A model generated the notes under the pieces. That model did not search any database, was not told the DNA's origin, and saw nothing but the letters and a program-made list of their open reading frames with translations. 64,000 bases of DNA, taken from the NCBI GenBank assembly GCA_038373885.1, contig JAWZYV010012390.1:1-64000 (forward strand), read 5' to 3'. The DNA comes from Cheiracanthium punctorium (lineage: Eukaryota; Arthropoda; Arachnida; Araneae; Cheiracanthiidae). Position 1 is the stretch's first letter. Each line of letters opens with the position of its first letter. Of this stretch, positions 63,390 to 64,000 are shown piece by piece. Position numbers and translations under genes: made by a program.

Positions 63390-64000
63390 CAAACGCGCCC
63401 AAGGAGAACAAACGCCATGCTATCAAAGTAGCCCAGCTTCAGTTGAGGATCAGGATGGATTGATTAGGAGATTATTTGATGCTGCCATCTAGCGACAGTA
63501 GTTGCAAACAATATGTCAAGAAAACTTTCCATAAATTAGGAGGATTTAATTATTTATGTTTCGAAATTGAAAAAATATAATAACGCTTTTAAAAATAAAT
63601 AATCAAAGTTATGTATGCATATTTAAATAGTTTTTGTGGTAATCCTCAAGGTTTTTGTAGCTATATAAACTGCATTTTTAAGATTAATAAATATTTTTTT
63701 CTTTTAGTGCTTCATTACACCTCACCACCAACTTTTTTGTGACACTAGGAGAAGTTGATAGTTTTATATAATTATTTTTATAATTTCACTATTCCTGCTA
63801 TATTATGAAGAGGTTATAAAAAAATGAGAAGTTTTGTTTTCTTATATCCTCTTTAATAATAGCGTATTATACTAATTAGATGTATGTGTGTGTGTTTGCT
63901 ATAGGTAGCCAGATAGCTTGTCGGATCCGGGTCAAATTTGGCACAGAGGCTAAATACGTAAAAAAAAAGCCAGTGCCGTAAAAAAAATTTTGAAATTCGA
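63390..64000. other. AT-rich, no gene seen
   Basis: No coding signal; 'gctgccatctag' at 63482 also occurs at 33382. A (TG)n stretch at 63884-63896. Confidence 0.45.

Overview
This is a stretch of eukaryotic, AT-rich, intron-bearing-type genome with no bacterial traits (no operons, no ribosome-binding sites, no dense coding). The mix of mobile elements (Gypsy with integrase ahead of reverse transcriptase, Penelope-like with GIY-YIG, Tc1/mariner elements with a DUF4817-type helix-turn-helix, hAT and piggyBac MITEs, tRNA-derived SINEs, Helitron) fits an arthropod, and my recall of similar protein families points to an arachnid, probably a spider. That last step is inference from memory, not from a search. 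I found no convincing host gene: every protein-like signal belongs to a mobile element, and nearly all are broken by stops or frameshifts.

Layout. 0-6 kb: hairpins, a 0.64 kb fold-back, G-run rich inverted and tandem repeats and a 15-bp minisatellite. 6-15.5 kb: a SINE with perfect 15-bp target-site duplications (TSDs), two copies of one piggyBac-type MITE, hAT-type MITEs, two related 75-79 bp tandem arrays, a transposase fragment and a deleted mariner. 17-22 kb: degenerate minisatellites, then a hAT-like DNA transposon inserted in an internally deleted Tc1/mariner element. 23.3-29.3 kb: a family of inverted repeats with AGTAACTGACACTTT-like ends, containing a Penelope-like element arranged as a near-perfect palindrome, plus a LINE RNase H remnant. 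30-41.6 kb: SINEs, two copies of an unusual MITE built of GTCAC/GTGAC words, a piggyBac-type MITE and a Tc1/mariner-like transposase remnant hit by two MITEs. 43.7-45.5 kb: a TIR element carrying a SINE and a TTAA-flanked element with a 122-bp-arm palindrome. 46.6-59.4 kb: a Tc1-like remnant, then the most striking locus, a fold-back DNA element containing a full-length Gypsy/Ty3-type retrotransposon (LTR 47812-48142 and 58663-58998) which itself received a Helitron, a hAT-type MITE and a third TIR element. 61-63.4 kb: more TIR elements, one with repeated GGACAATTCCGCCG motifs at both ends.

How it fits together: the window reads as a layered record of insertions rather than a set of cooperating genes. 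The nesting order gives relative ages: at 47.5-59.4 kb fold-back first, Gypsy next, then three later insertions; at 18.9-22 kb the Tc1/mariner element first, hAT later. The Gypsy pol order (protease, integrase, reverse transcriptase, RNase H) is the arrangement described for the Gmr1-like group and is the best candidate here for an unusual biological system.
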